From Acidimicrobiales bacterium (GTDB lineage Bacteria; Actinomycetota; Acidimicrobiia; Acidimicrobiales; UBA8592), in the NCBI GenBank assembly GCA_030740795.1, contig JASLWO010000061.1, positions 1 through 62,138 of the forward strand: a stretch of DNA of 62,138 nucleotides. Direction: 5' to 3'. Within the stretch, counting starts at the first letter, position 1. Each line of letters begins with the position of its first letter. A program made the position numbers and the translations under genes. The notes beneath the pieces are model-generated. The model worked only from the letters and a program-made list of their open reading frames with translations, did no database searches and was not told where the DNA came from. Shown here piece by piece: positions 35,296 through 43,490 of this stretch.

Positions 35296-35316
35296 AGATA
35301 ACTTCTGAGGTTATCT
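35296..35316. promoter_or_regulatory. Inverted repeat between ipdA and the divergent SDR
   Basis: Perfect 7-base arms AGATAAC (35296-35302) and GTTATCT (35310-35316) with a 7-base spacer lie in the 120-base gap between ipdA (minus) and the SDR (plus). A second, weaker pair, TGCCA (35324-35328) and TGGCA (35334-35338), follows. Position and symmetry fit the operator of a TetR-type repressor governing both transcripts, similar in position to a KstR2 site but different in sequence. Evidence is positional only. Confidence 0.45.
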
Positions 35317-35380
35317 CAATTGCTGCCATGATCTGGCACAATATGTAAAGCAAACTATTTAATGTTCCTAGGAGCTAATT

Positions 35381-36166
35381 ATGACACTTCCAGAAAAAAA
35401 CTTTGAAGGACAGGTTGTCGTTGTTACTGGCGGTTCTAAAGGCATAGGTAAGGTGATAGCTGAAAATTTCTTACAGGCAGGTGCGGAAGTTGTCATATGT
35501 GCAAGAAACACACCTCAATCTGAAATCTCCTACGATGATAGAAAAGCCAATTTCGTACCTTGTGATGTAAGAAACTATGAACAAATCATGGATGTTTTGG
35601 CTTTCTGCGAAGAACATTACGGAAGACTAGATGTGCTAGTTAATAACGCTGGTGGCGCTCCCCCTGCGGACTCCTCCTCGGTGAGTGAACGCTTTACGAG
35701 GAGTGTCATAGATTTGAATCTGGTCGCTCCTATACTTTTCGCTCAGGAAGCTGGGAACCTTATGCGAAGCACAGTAGGTAAAGGAGTTATTCTTAATATT
35801 TCTAGTGTGAGTGGAATGAGAGCAAATCCTCTCGGTGTTGCATATGGAGCGGCTAAAGCTGGTGTCATTAATGCTACGGAGACGTTAGCCCTGGAATGGG
35901 GGCCAGCTATTAGAGTCGTTGCAATTACCGCTGGTCTTGTTTTAACTGATGAAAGTAGAAGCTTTTACGGTGATGATGAAAGCGTTGCCCGAATTGCTGC
36001 AACATTGCCTATGCAACGATTAGGCAATCCTCAAGATGTGGCTAATGCGTGTTTGTTTGCCGCATCGGATAAAGCCGAATGGATGTCGGGATCAAATATC
36101 GTTATTCACGGAGGTGGAGATAAACCAACGTACTTAGATGCCACAGACAACCTGAAAGGTTCGTAA
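35381..36166 (+). CDS. Short-chain dehydrogenase (Rv3549c-like)
   Basis: A 261-residue SDR preceded by AGGAGC. TGGSKGIGKVIAENF is the cofactor loop, VNNAGGAPPADSSSVSERF a conserved substrate-side block, Ser in ISSVSG and Y-G-A-A-K the catalytic residues. The NAGGAP...ERF block recalls SDRs adjoining ipdAB/echA20 in actinobacteria, so I give Rv3549c-like as a tentative label. Start of a plus-strand operon with the metallo-hydrolase (two-base gap) and the F420 enzyme. Confidence 0.8.
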   Translation: MTLPEKNFEGQVVVVTGGSKGIGKVIAENFLQAGAEVVICARNTPQSEISYDDRKANFVPCDVRNYEQIMDVLAFCEEHYGRLDVLVNNAGGAPPADSSSVSERFTRSVIDLNLVAPILFAQEAGNLMRSTVGKGVILNISSVSGMRANPLGVAYGAAKAGVINATETLALEWGPAIRVVAITAGLVLTDESRSFYGDDESVARIAATLPMQRLGNPQDVANACLFAASDKAEWMSGSNIVIHGGGDKPTYLDATDNLKGS

Positions 36167-36168
36167 AC

Positions 36169-37176
36169 GTGAGCATACCTTACGTGACAGATATTGATCC
36201 CCAATACGGAAATGTCGTTGAAGTTACCCCAACCATTCGTAGAGTCGTTGCCAATAACCCAGGTCGGTTTACCTTCACCGGCACAGGAACGTACATTGTG
36301 GGTCGGGGTCAAGTCGCTGTAATAGACCCTGGTCCAGAAGACGATGAACATGTTGCTTCAATTCTTGCTGCTGTCGCCGGCGAAGAAATTACCCATATCA
36401 TCGTTACCCATACCCATAGGGACCACTCTCCATCGAGTCGGCCGTTACAAACTGCCACCGGAGCTCCAATTTACGGATTTGGCAGCCACCCTACCCCACC
36501 GAAAGATGCAGCTATCAGAGCGAAACCAACTACTTGGGATGCGCTTCTTCCTACGGAAGAAGAACTAGAAGAACTCCTTAAAAGCATGCCGTCGGCTGGG
36601 AAAAATGATTCAGAACATGACCAAGATGAGCCTGGAGATACGGCTTTCTCCCCCGATTTCGAAGTTGGCCATGGAGATACTATCGCAGGTGGCACTTGGA
36701 CCCTTGAGGTCGTTCATACACCTGGCCATATCTCAAATCACCTTTGCTTTGGTTACAAAGAGGAAAACAGTTTATTTTCAGGTGACCATGTGATGGGCTG
36801 GAGCACTTCGGTTATCCCAGAACCGGAAGGATCAATGAACGAATACATGGATAGTCTTGGACTGCTTCTAGAACGGAGCGATAACTTCTTCTACCCAACT
36901 CATGGCCCACGAATCCCTGATCCAATCAACTTCACTCAGGCTTTAATTAACCATAGGTTAGATAGAGAACAGCAAATCCTTAAATGCCTTGAATCAGGGC
37001 CTAAAACTATTCCCGAGTTAGTGACAGCGATGTACAAAGAAACACCCCATATTCTTTATATGGCTGCTGGCCAGTCCGTATTCAGCCATCTAGTGCAATT
37101 AGTTGAGAATGAGGCAGTCTCAACTGATGGCAGCCCTTCTGCTGATGGGACGTTCATAATTTCAAGGAAGACATGA
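36169..37176 (+). CDS. Metallo-beta-lactamase-fold hydrolase (LACTB2-like)
   Basis: A 335-residue protein with a GTG start, two bases after the SDR stop. THTHRDHS is the HxHxDH zinc motif, with further metal ligands in VVHTPGHISNH, LFSGDHVMGW and PTHGPRI. A C-terminal winged-helix-like domain of about 80 residues (LDREQQILKCLESGPKTIPEL) fits the LACTB2/RNase-like group. An insertion of about 60 residues rich in Glu, Asp, Pro follows the first motif. Its stop overlaps the next gene's start (ATGA). The location in a CoA-ester pathway suggests a thioester or lactone hydrolase, not shown. Confidence 0.8.
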   Translation: MSIPYVTDIDPQYGNVVEVTPTIRRVVANNPGRFTFTGTGTYIVGRGQVAVIDPGPEDDEHVASILAAVAGEEITHIIVTHTHRDHSPSSRPLQTATGAPIYGFGSHPTPPKDAAIRAKPTTWDALLPTEEELEELLKSMPSAGKNDSEHDQDEPGDTAFSPDFEVGHGDTIAGGTWTLEVVHTPGHISNHLCFGYKEENSLFSGDHVMGWSTSVIPEPEGSMNEYMDSLGLLLERSDNFFYPTHGPRIPDPINFTQALINHRLDREQQILKCLESGPKTIPELVTAMYKETPHILYMAAGQSVFSHLVQLVENEAVSTDGSPSADGTFIISRKT

Positions 37177-38186
37177 AACTCGGAGCTCAATATGGGTATT
37201 GGACGGGGCAGCCAAGACAGGACATTATTTCCGTAGCGGTGGAAGCCGAACGACTTGGCTTTGATTCACTTTGGACTGGGGAGAGCTATAGTAGCGACGC
37301 ATTCACCCCACTTTGTTGGGTAGGTTCCCATACTAAGAGAATTAAATTAGCAACTGGTATTGCTCAATTGGGGGCACGGACCCCCGCAGCTTTAGCCATG
37401 CACGCCATGACTCTTGATGCTCTTTCTGAAGGTAGGTTTTGTTTAGGAATAGGGGTTTCTGGTCCTCAAGTTATTGAAGGGTGGCATGGTCAACCCTTTG
37501 GAAAACCAGTGCAACGTACACGAGAGACGATCGCTATCATTCGAAAGATACTTCAACGAGAAGACCCGGTTACCGCATCCGGACCAAATCTTCCCCTTCC
37601 TTATCCTGACGATGCGCCAAATTCGTGGGGGCTGGGGAAACCTCTGAAACTAATTAACACTCCTTTGCGATCAGATATACCAATTTTTTTAGGTGCTGAG
37701 GGACCCAAAAATATAGCTCTTGCATTTGAAGAGTGCGATGGCTGGCTGCCCCTGTATTATGCTCCTGAACGACCAGAAATCTATGAACTTCCTGAAGCTA
37801 ACGCTACTGACGAATTTGAGATTGCTGTAAACGTAAACGTAAATATTTGTGAAGATATCCCCGAAGGGTTACTCACCCAGAAAGCAATTCTCGCTTTCTA
37901 TATAGGTGGAATGGGGGCGCAAAAACGGAACTTCCATACTGAACTTATGGCTCGCATGGGTTATGAGAAAGAAGCATCTGAGATCCAATCCCTTTTCTTA
38001 TCGGGTAAGCGAAACGAAGCAATCATGGCCGTCCCTGATGCTTTTGCCGATGAAATCTCTCTTGTGGGCCCAATTGAACGAATAGCTGAACGGTTAGAAC
38101 TTTGGGAACAATCCCCTGTTACGACATTGATCATCGGAGCTAACGATCTTGAAACAATGCGGACGATGGCTGAATTAGTTTTGTGA
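37173..38186 (+). CDS. F420-dependent LLM oxidoreductase, Rv3520c-like
   Basis: A 337-residue luciferase-like protein, start overlapping the hydrolase stop (ATGA). MKLGAQYGYWTGQP, FDSLWTGESYSSDAFTPL, IAQLGARTPAALAMHAMTLD, GIGVSGPQVIEGWHGQPFGKP, IPIFLGAEGPKNIALAFEECDGWLP and IGGMGAQKRNFHTELMARMGY line up with remembered Mycobacterium Rv3520c, a gene of the KstR (cholesterol) regulon whose step is not established. It is the one LLM enzyme in the window with a clear sterol-linked counterpart. Confidence 0.82.
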   Translation: MKLGAQYGYWTGQPRQDIISVAVEAERLGFDSLWTGESYSSDAFTPLCWVGSHTKRIKLATGIAQLGARTPAALAMHAMTLDALSEGRFCLGIGVSGPQVIEGWHGQPFGKPVQRTRETIAIIRKILQREDPVTASGPNLPLPYPDDAPNSWGLGKPLKLINTPLRSDIPIFLGAEGPKNIALAFEECDGWLPLYYAPERPEIYELPEANATDEFEIAVNVNVNICEDIPEGLLTQKAILAFYIGGMGAQKRNFHTELMARMGYEKEASEIQSLFLSGKRNEAIMAVPDAFADEISLVGPIERIAERLELWEQSPVTTLIIGANDLETMRTMAELVL

Positions 38187-38198
38187 GAAACAATTTTG

Positions 38199-39338
38199 TC
38201 AGCTGATAATTCCATCAGCTTGAAACTTACTGATTTCCCGTTTGCTATAACCTGAATTCTCTAGAATCCGCTCCGTGCTCGCCCCCGGATCTTCTGATCT
38301 TTCGTGTGGACTAGTTGGCGTTTTCGAAAATCGGGGTGCGGGTTTAGGTTGGGGAACTCCGCAACTCTCAAAAAATGCCTCTCTCATCACCGCATGTGCG
38401 TGTAATGGACTTTCGCCCATGGTTAGAACTGGAGTTACGCAGGAATCAGTTCCTTCAAAAATCGACATCCATTCTTCTCTTGTCTTACTAAGGAATATAT
38501 TTGCAAATTTCTGTTTGGTTTCTTCCCAATGTTCCCGATTATTTTGCGGTGGTAGTTCCTCAGAGGCGAGTTTAAGTCCTATAAGTAACTGTTGATAGAA
38601 CTGGGGTTCAATCGCGCCGACTGCAACGTATTCCCCACATTTCGTTTCGTAAACCTCATAGAAAGGAGCTCCCGAATCAAGTAGATTACTCCCTCTGTCA
38701 TCTGTCCAAAATCCTGAAGCGTGCGCTGCGAAGAGTGGAGAAGCGAGGTAGGCGGCGCCATCAACCATCGCCGCGTCAACTACCTGTCCAGTGGTCCCAT
38801 TTTTTACCGCTAGTAATGCCGCTAAGATTCCGCTAATAACAAACATAGACCCCCCTCCGAAATCACCGACTAAGTTAAGTGGCACCGAGGGAGCTTGTTC
38901 TTTTCGTCCTATATGCGCGAGTGGCCCAGCGAGAGCTATGTAATTTATGTCATGGCCCGCTGTTTGAGAAAAAGGTCCTTCTTGCCCCCACCCAGTCATG
39001 CGCGCATAAACTAGATCCGGGTTACAAGTCAAGCATTCATCTGGACCAATCCCCATCTTTTCGGCAACTCCTGGTCTGAAGCCTTCAAGCAAAACGTCTG
39101 ACTTCTTAACAAGGTTTAGGAATATTTTCGCTCCTGTCTCAGTTTTTAAATCAATATTTATTGATCTTTTGCCACGGTCTAATGGGCCTGATTTTGATGC
39201 GAGTGGGTTACTGTTTCCCTGCACTCGTCCAACTCTGATTACTTCTGCTCCGAGGTCACCAAGATACATGCCGGCGAAAGGCGCTGGCCCTATTCCCGAA
39301 ATTTCAAGTACTCGAATGTTCTGGAGCGGCCCAGTCAT
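38199..39338 (-). CDS. mcr: Alpha-methylacyl-CoA racemase (CaiB/BaiF family)
   Basis: A 379-residue class III CoA-transferase-fold protein. H129 (AGHDINYIALAGPL), D159 (LNLVGDFGGG) and E244 (GAIEPQFY) correspond to the His126, Asp156 and Glu241 catalytic set of Mycobacterium MCR, each shifted by three. RGKRSINIDLK and VLLEGFRPGVAEKMGIGP match the AMACR branch rather than formyl-CoA or carnitine transferases. It interconverts 2R and 2S methyl-branched acyl-CoAs; in sterol side-chain oxidation it makes the 25S form needed by the first dehydrogenase. Confidence 0.88.
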   Translation of the reverse strand: MTGPLQNIRVLEISGIGPAPFAGMYLGDLGAEVIRVGRVQGNSNPLASKSGPLDRGKRSINIDLKTETGAKIFLNLVKKSDVLLEGFRPGVAEKMGIGPDECLTCNPDLVYARMTGWGQEGPFSQTAGHDINYIALAGPLAHIGRKEQAPSVPLNLVGDFGGGSMFVISGILAALLAVKNGTTGQVVDAAMVDGAAYLASPLFAAHASGFWTDDRGSNLLDSGAPFYEVYETKCGEYVAVGAIEPQFYQQLLIGLKLASEELPPQNNREHWEETKQKFANIFLSKTREEWMSIFEGTDSCVTPVLTMGESPLHAHAVMREAFFESCGVPQPKPAPRFSKTPTSPHERSEDPGASTERILENSGYSKREISKFQADGIIS

Positions 39339-39365
39339 TGCGAATTACGATCTTTGATTTCTCGC

Positions 39366-40145
39366 CTATGGGTGTTGTGAGCTGACACTTACGCTCTCCC
39401 CCGTCATATAACCGCTTAGGTCACTCGCTAGAAAAATAATTACGTTCGCGACTTCCCATGGTTCAGCTCCACGACCGAATGGTTCTTGAGATTCAAGAGT
39501 CTTTAATAAGTCTGGGTCACTTACCTTTGCCAGAAACGGGTGGTTAGCGAAACTGGGTGCCACAGCATTTATTCTCACTCCGCTCTTAGCGGCTTCAAGT
39601 GCTGTGCATCTAGTCAAAGCCATCACACCAGCTTTTGCTGCAGCGTAGTGCGATTGTCCTTCTTGGGCGCGCCATCCGATAACGCTCGCATTGTTAACTA
39701 TCGCACCTTTGCCATTCGAGACCATATGGCGCATAGCGGCTCTCGTGCATCGCATTGTTCCGTTAAGCGTTACATCAATTACTTTAAGCCATTGATCGTC
39801 GGTCATGTCTATAAGGTCTGATTGCCCTCCTAGCCCAGCGTTATTGATCATCACATCTACCGATCCGAATCGTTCAACTGCAGTATCAATCAAAGACTGG
39901 ACGTCTTCCTCAATGGTCACATCGCAAAGTATCCCACTTGCATCATGCCCGTCATTGCAAAGAGACGTAACAGCTTCGCTGAGTCGTCTTTCGTGCAAGT
40001 CTGAAAGGAGGACTCTTGCGCCCTCTTCTGCGCAACGCTTCGCTGTTGCAAAGCCAATACCTGAACCAGCGGCAGCTGTGATTACAACCGATTTCCCATC
40101 AAGAAGGTGTTTCCCTTCAGGGTATGGAGGAATCTCATGACTCAC
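39366..40145 (-). CDS. ipdF: IpdF-like short-chain dehydrogenase
   Basis: A 259-residue SDR. TAAAGSGIGFATAKR is the cofactor loop, VMINNAGLGGQSDLIDMTDDQW the NNAG and substrate block, Ser in NNASVIGWRAQ and SHYAAAKAG the catalytic Tyr/Lys, and the C-terminal SGYMTGESVSVSSQHP ends as remembered for Rv3559c (IpdF), which oxidises the 5-hydroxy of 5-OH-HIC-CoA in ring C/D breakdown. Its start overlaps the stop of the SDR 40142-41065 by four bases. Confidence 0.82.
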   Translation of the reverse strand: MSHEIPPYPEGKHLLDGKSVVITAAAGSGIGFATAKRCAEEGARVLLSDLHERRLSEAVTSLCNDGHDASGILCDVTIEEDVQSLIDTAVERFGSVDVMINNAGLGGQSDLIDMTDDQWLKVIDVTLNGTMRCTRAAMRHMVSNGKGAIVNNASVIGWRAQEGQSHYAAAKAGVMALTRCTALEAAKSGVRINAVAPSFANHPFLAKVSDPDLLKTLESQEPFGRGAEPWEVANVIIFLASDLSGYMTGESVSVSSQHP

Positions 40146-41065
40146 TGGTTTCCTCCGTCTTGGGCCATTTCTTTCATTCTTCTTTCAAGGTCATCAATAA
40201 AGGGATTGGGTTCTTGTTTAATCGTATTTGGCAGCATCTCTTCAATTTCAGCTGGGGTCCAAGCGTCGCCAGGAGCGAACATTGTGCGGATCTCTCTTGG
40301 TTGGTTCCATACAGAAATCCGTCTCCCAACAACGCTGTAAATTTGGGCGTTTATCTCTCGACCTTTGTCCGATAGGAGGTACACGGCCATTGGTGCTATA
40401 TCTGAAGGTTCTCCTGTTTCTATCTCAAATGGGACATTTTCACTCATTCTAGTTTTAGCTGTTGGTGCAAGACAATTAGCGTTTATTGAGGGTCCGCCGC
40501 GCAAGCTAATGCTCGCAGCTGTCATGGCAGCGGAGCGAGTCAAACTCACGATGCCGCCTTTAGCTGCTGAATAATTTGGCTGAGCTGTGGAGGCAGTGAA
40601 GGCACCAGAGGTAATCCCTAGGATGCTGCCACCTGTTTCTTGTTTCCTCATTACAGCCATCGCATGGCGGTAAATGGTGAAATGGCCTTTTAGGTGCACT
40701 GCAATTACCGCATCCCATTCATCTTCACTCATGTTGAAAAGCATTCTTTCGCGTAGTATTCCAGCTACACAAACAACTCCGTCTATGGAACCCCAATTAT
40801 CAATAGCGGCAGAGATCACTTCTTCCCCTGTCTGCATTTTCGAAACATCGCCTGCTACTGCCACCGCATCTACCCCTAAGGATTTGATTTCATCAACGGT
40901 TTCGTCAGCGATATCGCTTGTTGGGTCCGAACCATCTAAAGAGACTCCGTAGTCGGCAACAACGATATTTGCTCCCTCTGAAGCAACAGCTAATGCTATT
41001 GCTTTACCTATCCCTGAACCTGCGCCAGTGATCGCTATGTTTTTCCCACTTAGATAACCTGCCAC
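40142..41065 (-). CDS. Short-chain dehydrogenase (Rv3548c-like)
   Basis: A 307-residue SDR. ITGAGSGIGKAIALA is the cofactor loop, VCVAGILRERMLFNM and EWDAVIAVHLKGHFTIYRHA are blocks found in MFE-2-type 3-hydroxyacyl-CoA dehydrogenases, with Y-S-A-A-K the catalytic pair. The C-terminal tail of about 60 residues after the usual end matches acyl-CoA-directed members. Beside the ipdF-like SDR (four-base overlap) and the FadA5-like thiolase, it mirrors the mycobacterial order fadA5-Rv3548c-Rv3549c. Confidence 0.78.
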   Translation of the reverse strand: MAGYLSGKNIAITGAGSGIGKAIALAVASEGANIVVADYGVSLDGSDPTSDIADETVDEIKSLGVDAVAVAGDVSKMQTGEEVISAAIDNWGSIDGVVCVAGILRERMLFNMSEDEWDAVIAVHLKGHFTIYRHAMAVMRKQETGGSILGITSGAFTASTAQPNYSAAKGGIVSLTRSAAMTAASISLRGGPSINANCLAPTAKTRMSENVPFEIETGEPSDIAPMAVYLLSDKGREINAQIYSVVGRRISVWNQPREIRTMFAPGDAWTPAEIEEMLPNTIKQEPNPFIDDLERRMKEMAQDGGNQ

Positions 41066-41090
41066 TATCTTCTCTTTCTATTTAATTGAA

Positions 41091-42266
41091 TCATAATCTC
41101 TCTAGAACAATCGCTATTCCTAATGAACCGCCTTGGCACATAGTAACGAATCCGAGTTCTTTATCTTGACGTTCCAATTCATGCAACAAAGTCGTAATTA
41201 GTCTACTACCTGTGCATCCAACGGGATGTCCTAGTGCTATTGCTCCTCCGTTAACATTGACCTTTTCCAGAGGGACTTCGTGGACTTGCGCCCATGAAAG
41301 CATTACAGATGCAAAGGCTTCATTGCATTCAAATAAGTCAAAATCTGAAATGGTGTAGTTTGTTTGGTCTAACATTTTTTGCGTAGCGTCTACTGGACCG
41401 TCTAGAAGATAGTAAGGATCAGAGCCGACCATAGTGTGGTAGGAAATTTTCGCTCTGGGTTTAATTCCTCGACTCTCTGCAATTTCTCTATCCATCCATA
41501 GAACAGCTGATGCTCCATCAGAGATTTGAGATGAGGTTCCCGCTGTATGTAGCTCCCCTTCTATTACTGGAGATAACTTTGCCAAACTTTCAATAGTGGT
41601 TTCTCTCAACCCCTGATCTCTGGTCACGTCATGGGACTCTCCAGTCGGCTCACCTTCGCGATCAATTATTGGAGCTTTAATAACAGGAACAATTTCTTGG
41701 TCAAATCGTCCCTGTTCCCACGCTACGGCAGCTTTTTTTTGTGAATCAACACCTACCTGGTCTAATTGCTCCCGTGTGATCCCTCTCCGCTCTGCGACGC
41801 GTTGCGCAGCTCCAAACTGTCCATTGGGGGGGTCATCCCATGGCCAGGAATCTGAATCTTTGTAGTATCCTCCGCCTCCGCGGGCTGCTGTCCCTAAAGG
41901 AACTTGCGACATTTGTTCAACTCCGCACCCAATAGCAATATTTGCTCCACCTGTTGCGATCAATCCTTGCACGAAAGTATTTGCTTGAGCGCCTGAGCCA
42001 CATTGGCAGTCGATAGTTGTCGCTGCTGGAGAGAAATCCACACCAGTGGTAAGCCATGCATTACGAGTCACATTTGAGGCCTGCTGCCCTCCCTGTGTAA
42101 CACACCCTCCGACTAACTGGTCAACTTCAGATGGTTGGATCCCCACTCTTCTTATTACTTCCTGCTGAGCTACCGCCAGCAATTTCGGGGCTATTACCCC
42201 TGAAAGGAAACCTCCGCGTTTGCCTATCGGTGTTCGTACCGCCTCTACTATCACTGGTTCAGCCAC
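41091..42266 (-). CDS. fadA5: Steroid 3-ketoacyl-CoA thiolase (FadA5-like)
   Basis: A 391-residue thiolase. VGGCVTQGGQQASNVTRNAWLTTG, TIDCQCGSGAQAN (nucleophile Cys89), ELHTAGTSSQISDGASAVLW, GGAIALGHPVGCTGSRLITT (His) and TMCQGGS (second Cys) match remembered Mycobacterium FadA5 nearly block for block; FadA5 cleaves 3-ketoacyl-CoA sterol side-chain intermediates to acetyl- or propionyl-CoA. The QCGSG form of the nucleophile loop separates it from housekeeping thiolases. It starts the minus-strand SDR transcript. Confidence 0.87.
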   Translation of the reverse strand: MAEPVIVEAVRTPIGKRGGFLSGVIAPKLLAVAQQEVIRRVGIQPSEVDQLVGGCVTQGGQQASNVTRNAWLTTGVDFSPAATTIDCQCGSGAQANTFVQGLIATGGANIAIGCGVEQMSQVPLGTAARGGGGYYKDSDSWPWDDPPNGQFGAAQRVAERRGITREQLDQVGVDSQKKAAVAWEQGRFDQEIVPVIKAPIIDREGEPTGESHDVTRDQGLRETTIESLAKLSPVIEGELHTAGTSSQISDGASAVLWMDREIAESRGIKPRAKISYHTMVGSDPYYLLDGPVDATQKMLDQTNYTISDFDLFECNEAFASVMLSWAQVHEVPLEKVNVNGGAIALGHPVGCTGSRLITTLLHELERQDKELGFVTMCQGGSLGIAIVLERL

Positions 42267-42387
42267 TTAATGCTCCCATAATCTTTAGGTTTGTAATTTT
42301 GAACTCGTTGCTTAACTTTATGGAAGATTCCCTGTTTGAGAAAATCAGAAGTACAGCATTCTTTTGCATTGTAAGGATTCTAGCTTT

Positions 42388-42657
42388 ATGGTGCTTGTTT
42401 GTATGATCTTCATTACGATAGCTTTCTGTGCATTTATTCTTTCAGTGTCAATTCTCCTACTTCAATCGAATGGAATTTTGAAAGACCTACTTGCCGATTT
42501 GCCGACAGCTTCTTCATCTAAATCAGAGTTAAGATTCGCGCCGGAAACCCATAATACTGATGAAGATCAGGGACTGTTACCCCGTGTTGAACAATATTGG
42601 GAATCAAATATCACAGATCTAAAAACTGTTAGGGATCAACGCATACAGCGGCAATAG
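42388..42657 (+). CDS. Small single-pass membrane protein, unknown
   Basis: An 89-residue protein with one N-terminal transmembrane helix (about residues 1-27, MVLVCMIFITIAFCAFILSV) and a polar tail ending in VEQYWESNITDLKTVRDQRIQRQ, probably helical. ATG 42388 is used; ATG 42364 is in frame and possible. It begins a plus-strand group of three with 42729-43490 and 43490-43939. I do not recognise a family. Confidence 0.5.
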   Translation: MVLVCMIFITIAFCAFILSVSILLLQSNGILKDLLADLPTASSSKSELRFAPETHNTDEDQGLLPRVEQYWESNITDLKTVRDQRIQRQ

Positions 42658-42728
42658 GGTCTTGCTGGCAGCTCTTCAGCTACACATTGTGCGATAATTG
42701 ATTTAACTACGTCAAGAAGAGGCTAGTA

Positions 42729-43490
42729 ATGTCGTCACCTGAAACATTTTTGGCTTATGGGGCAATTATGTTAATTATTGCCTTGGTTGGGGTTGCCATC
42801 GACTGGTTCGGGAAACCTTTACGCCATAGAAAATTCATCCCTAAAGCGTACAAATTCCCAGATGAGAGACATTTCCGGAGTGAAATATTTAATTCAAAGC
42901 CTCTAACGTCCGCTCCTTCAGTAGTTGATCCTCAAAGAATCTCAGAGGGGCAGACTTCCTTAACAGATGGTGATTCTAATCAGTTGACGGCTACCACAAA
43001 TGAAGAAACCTCTGGTAGTGAAATAGTCGTTGCTGATAGTAACGACTTCAGCGAAGCAGAGAAGAAGATAGAAGAGTCCTCTGGGTTTATTATTTCAGTA
43101 GGCAAAGACATAGAACCAGAGGAACGCCAAAATAAGTTGAACTTAACAGAAAATGAAAGTAGTACTCAGGGGCAAACCGGATTGCTCCGGCTGCAGGGTT
43201 GGTCCCCAGGCGGATACATATACAACCTTACCCAAAGTGGATCTGAGCCGTCTCCTTCTACAGTACGGTCACGTTTTTGGAAAAACGTGGGAGTGGCACC
43301 AGGTTCAGCTCTGTTCGGTTCTGACAATGTAACTCGTCTTCGTGAAGGGAAACCTCCTCAGAGACGCAACCCCCGTACTAACAAGATTGAAACAATGAAG
43401 GTTCTGCTGCTTAGTTACGAAGAAGGAAAGGGTATTACGCCAATACCCCAATGGCCAACAAACGATGTAGATCCATTTGGAGAAAAATAA
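42729..43490 (+). CDS. Membrane-anchored protein with toxin-nuclease-like C-terminus
   Basis: A 253-residue protein with GAAGAGG before its ATG. A transmembrane helix (about residues 7-27) is followed by a basic stretch, then about 110 residues rich in Ser, Glu, Thr and Asn (probably disordered). The end (residues 183-253) is compact: LFGSDNVTRLREGKPPQRRNP, then a T-N-K-I-E-T-M segment. That pattern resembles the one preceding the catalytic His-His in an HNH/endonuclease VII-like toxin family, but here the expected His pair is absent (MKVLLLS). Its stop overlaps the next start by one base (TAATG). Function unknown. Confidence 0.5.
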   Translation: MSSPETFLAYGAIMLIIALVGVAIDWFGKPLRHRKFIPKAYKFPDERHFRSEIFNSKPLTSAPSVVDPQRISEGQTSLTDGDSNQLTATTNEETSGSEIVVADSNDFSEAEKKIEESSGFIISVGKDIEPEERQNKLNLTENESSTQGQTGLLRLQGWSPGGYIYNLTQSGSEPSPSTVRSRFWKNVGVAPGSALFGSDNVTRLREGKPPQRRNPRTNKIETMKVLLLSYEEGKGITPIPQWPTNDVDPFGEK

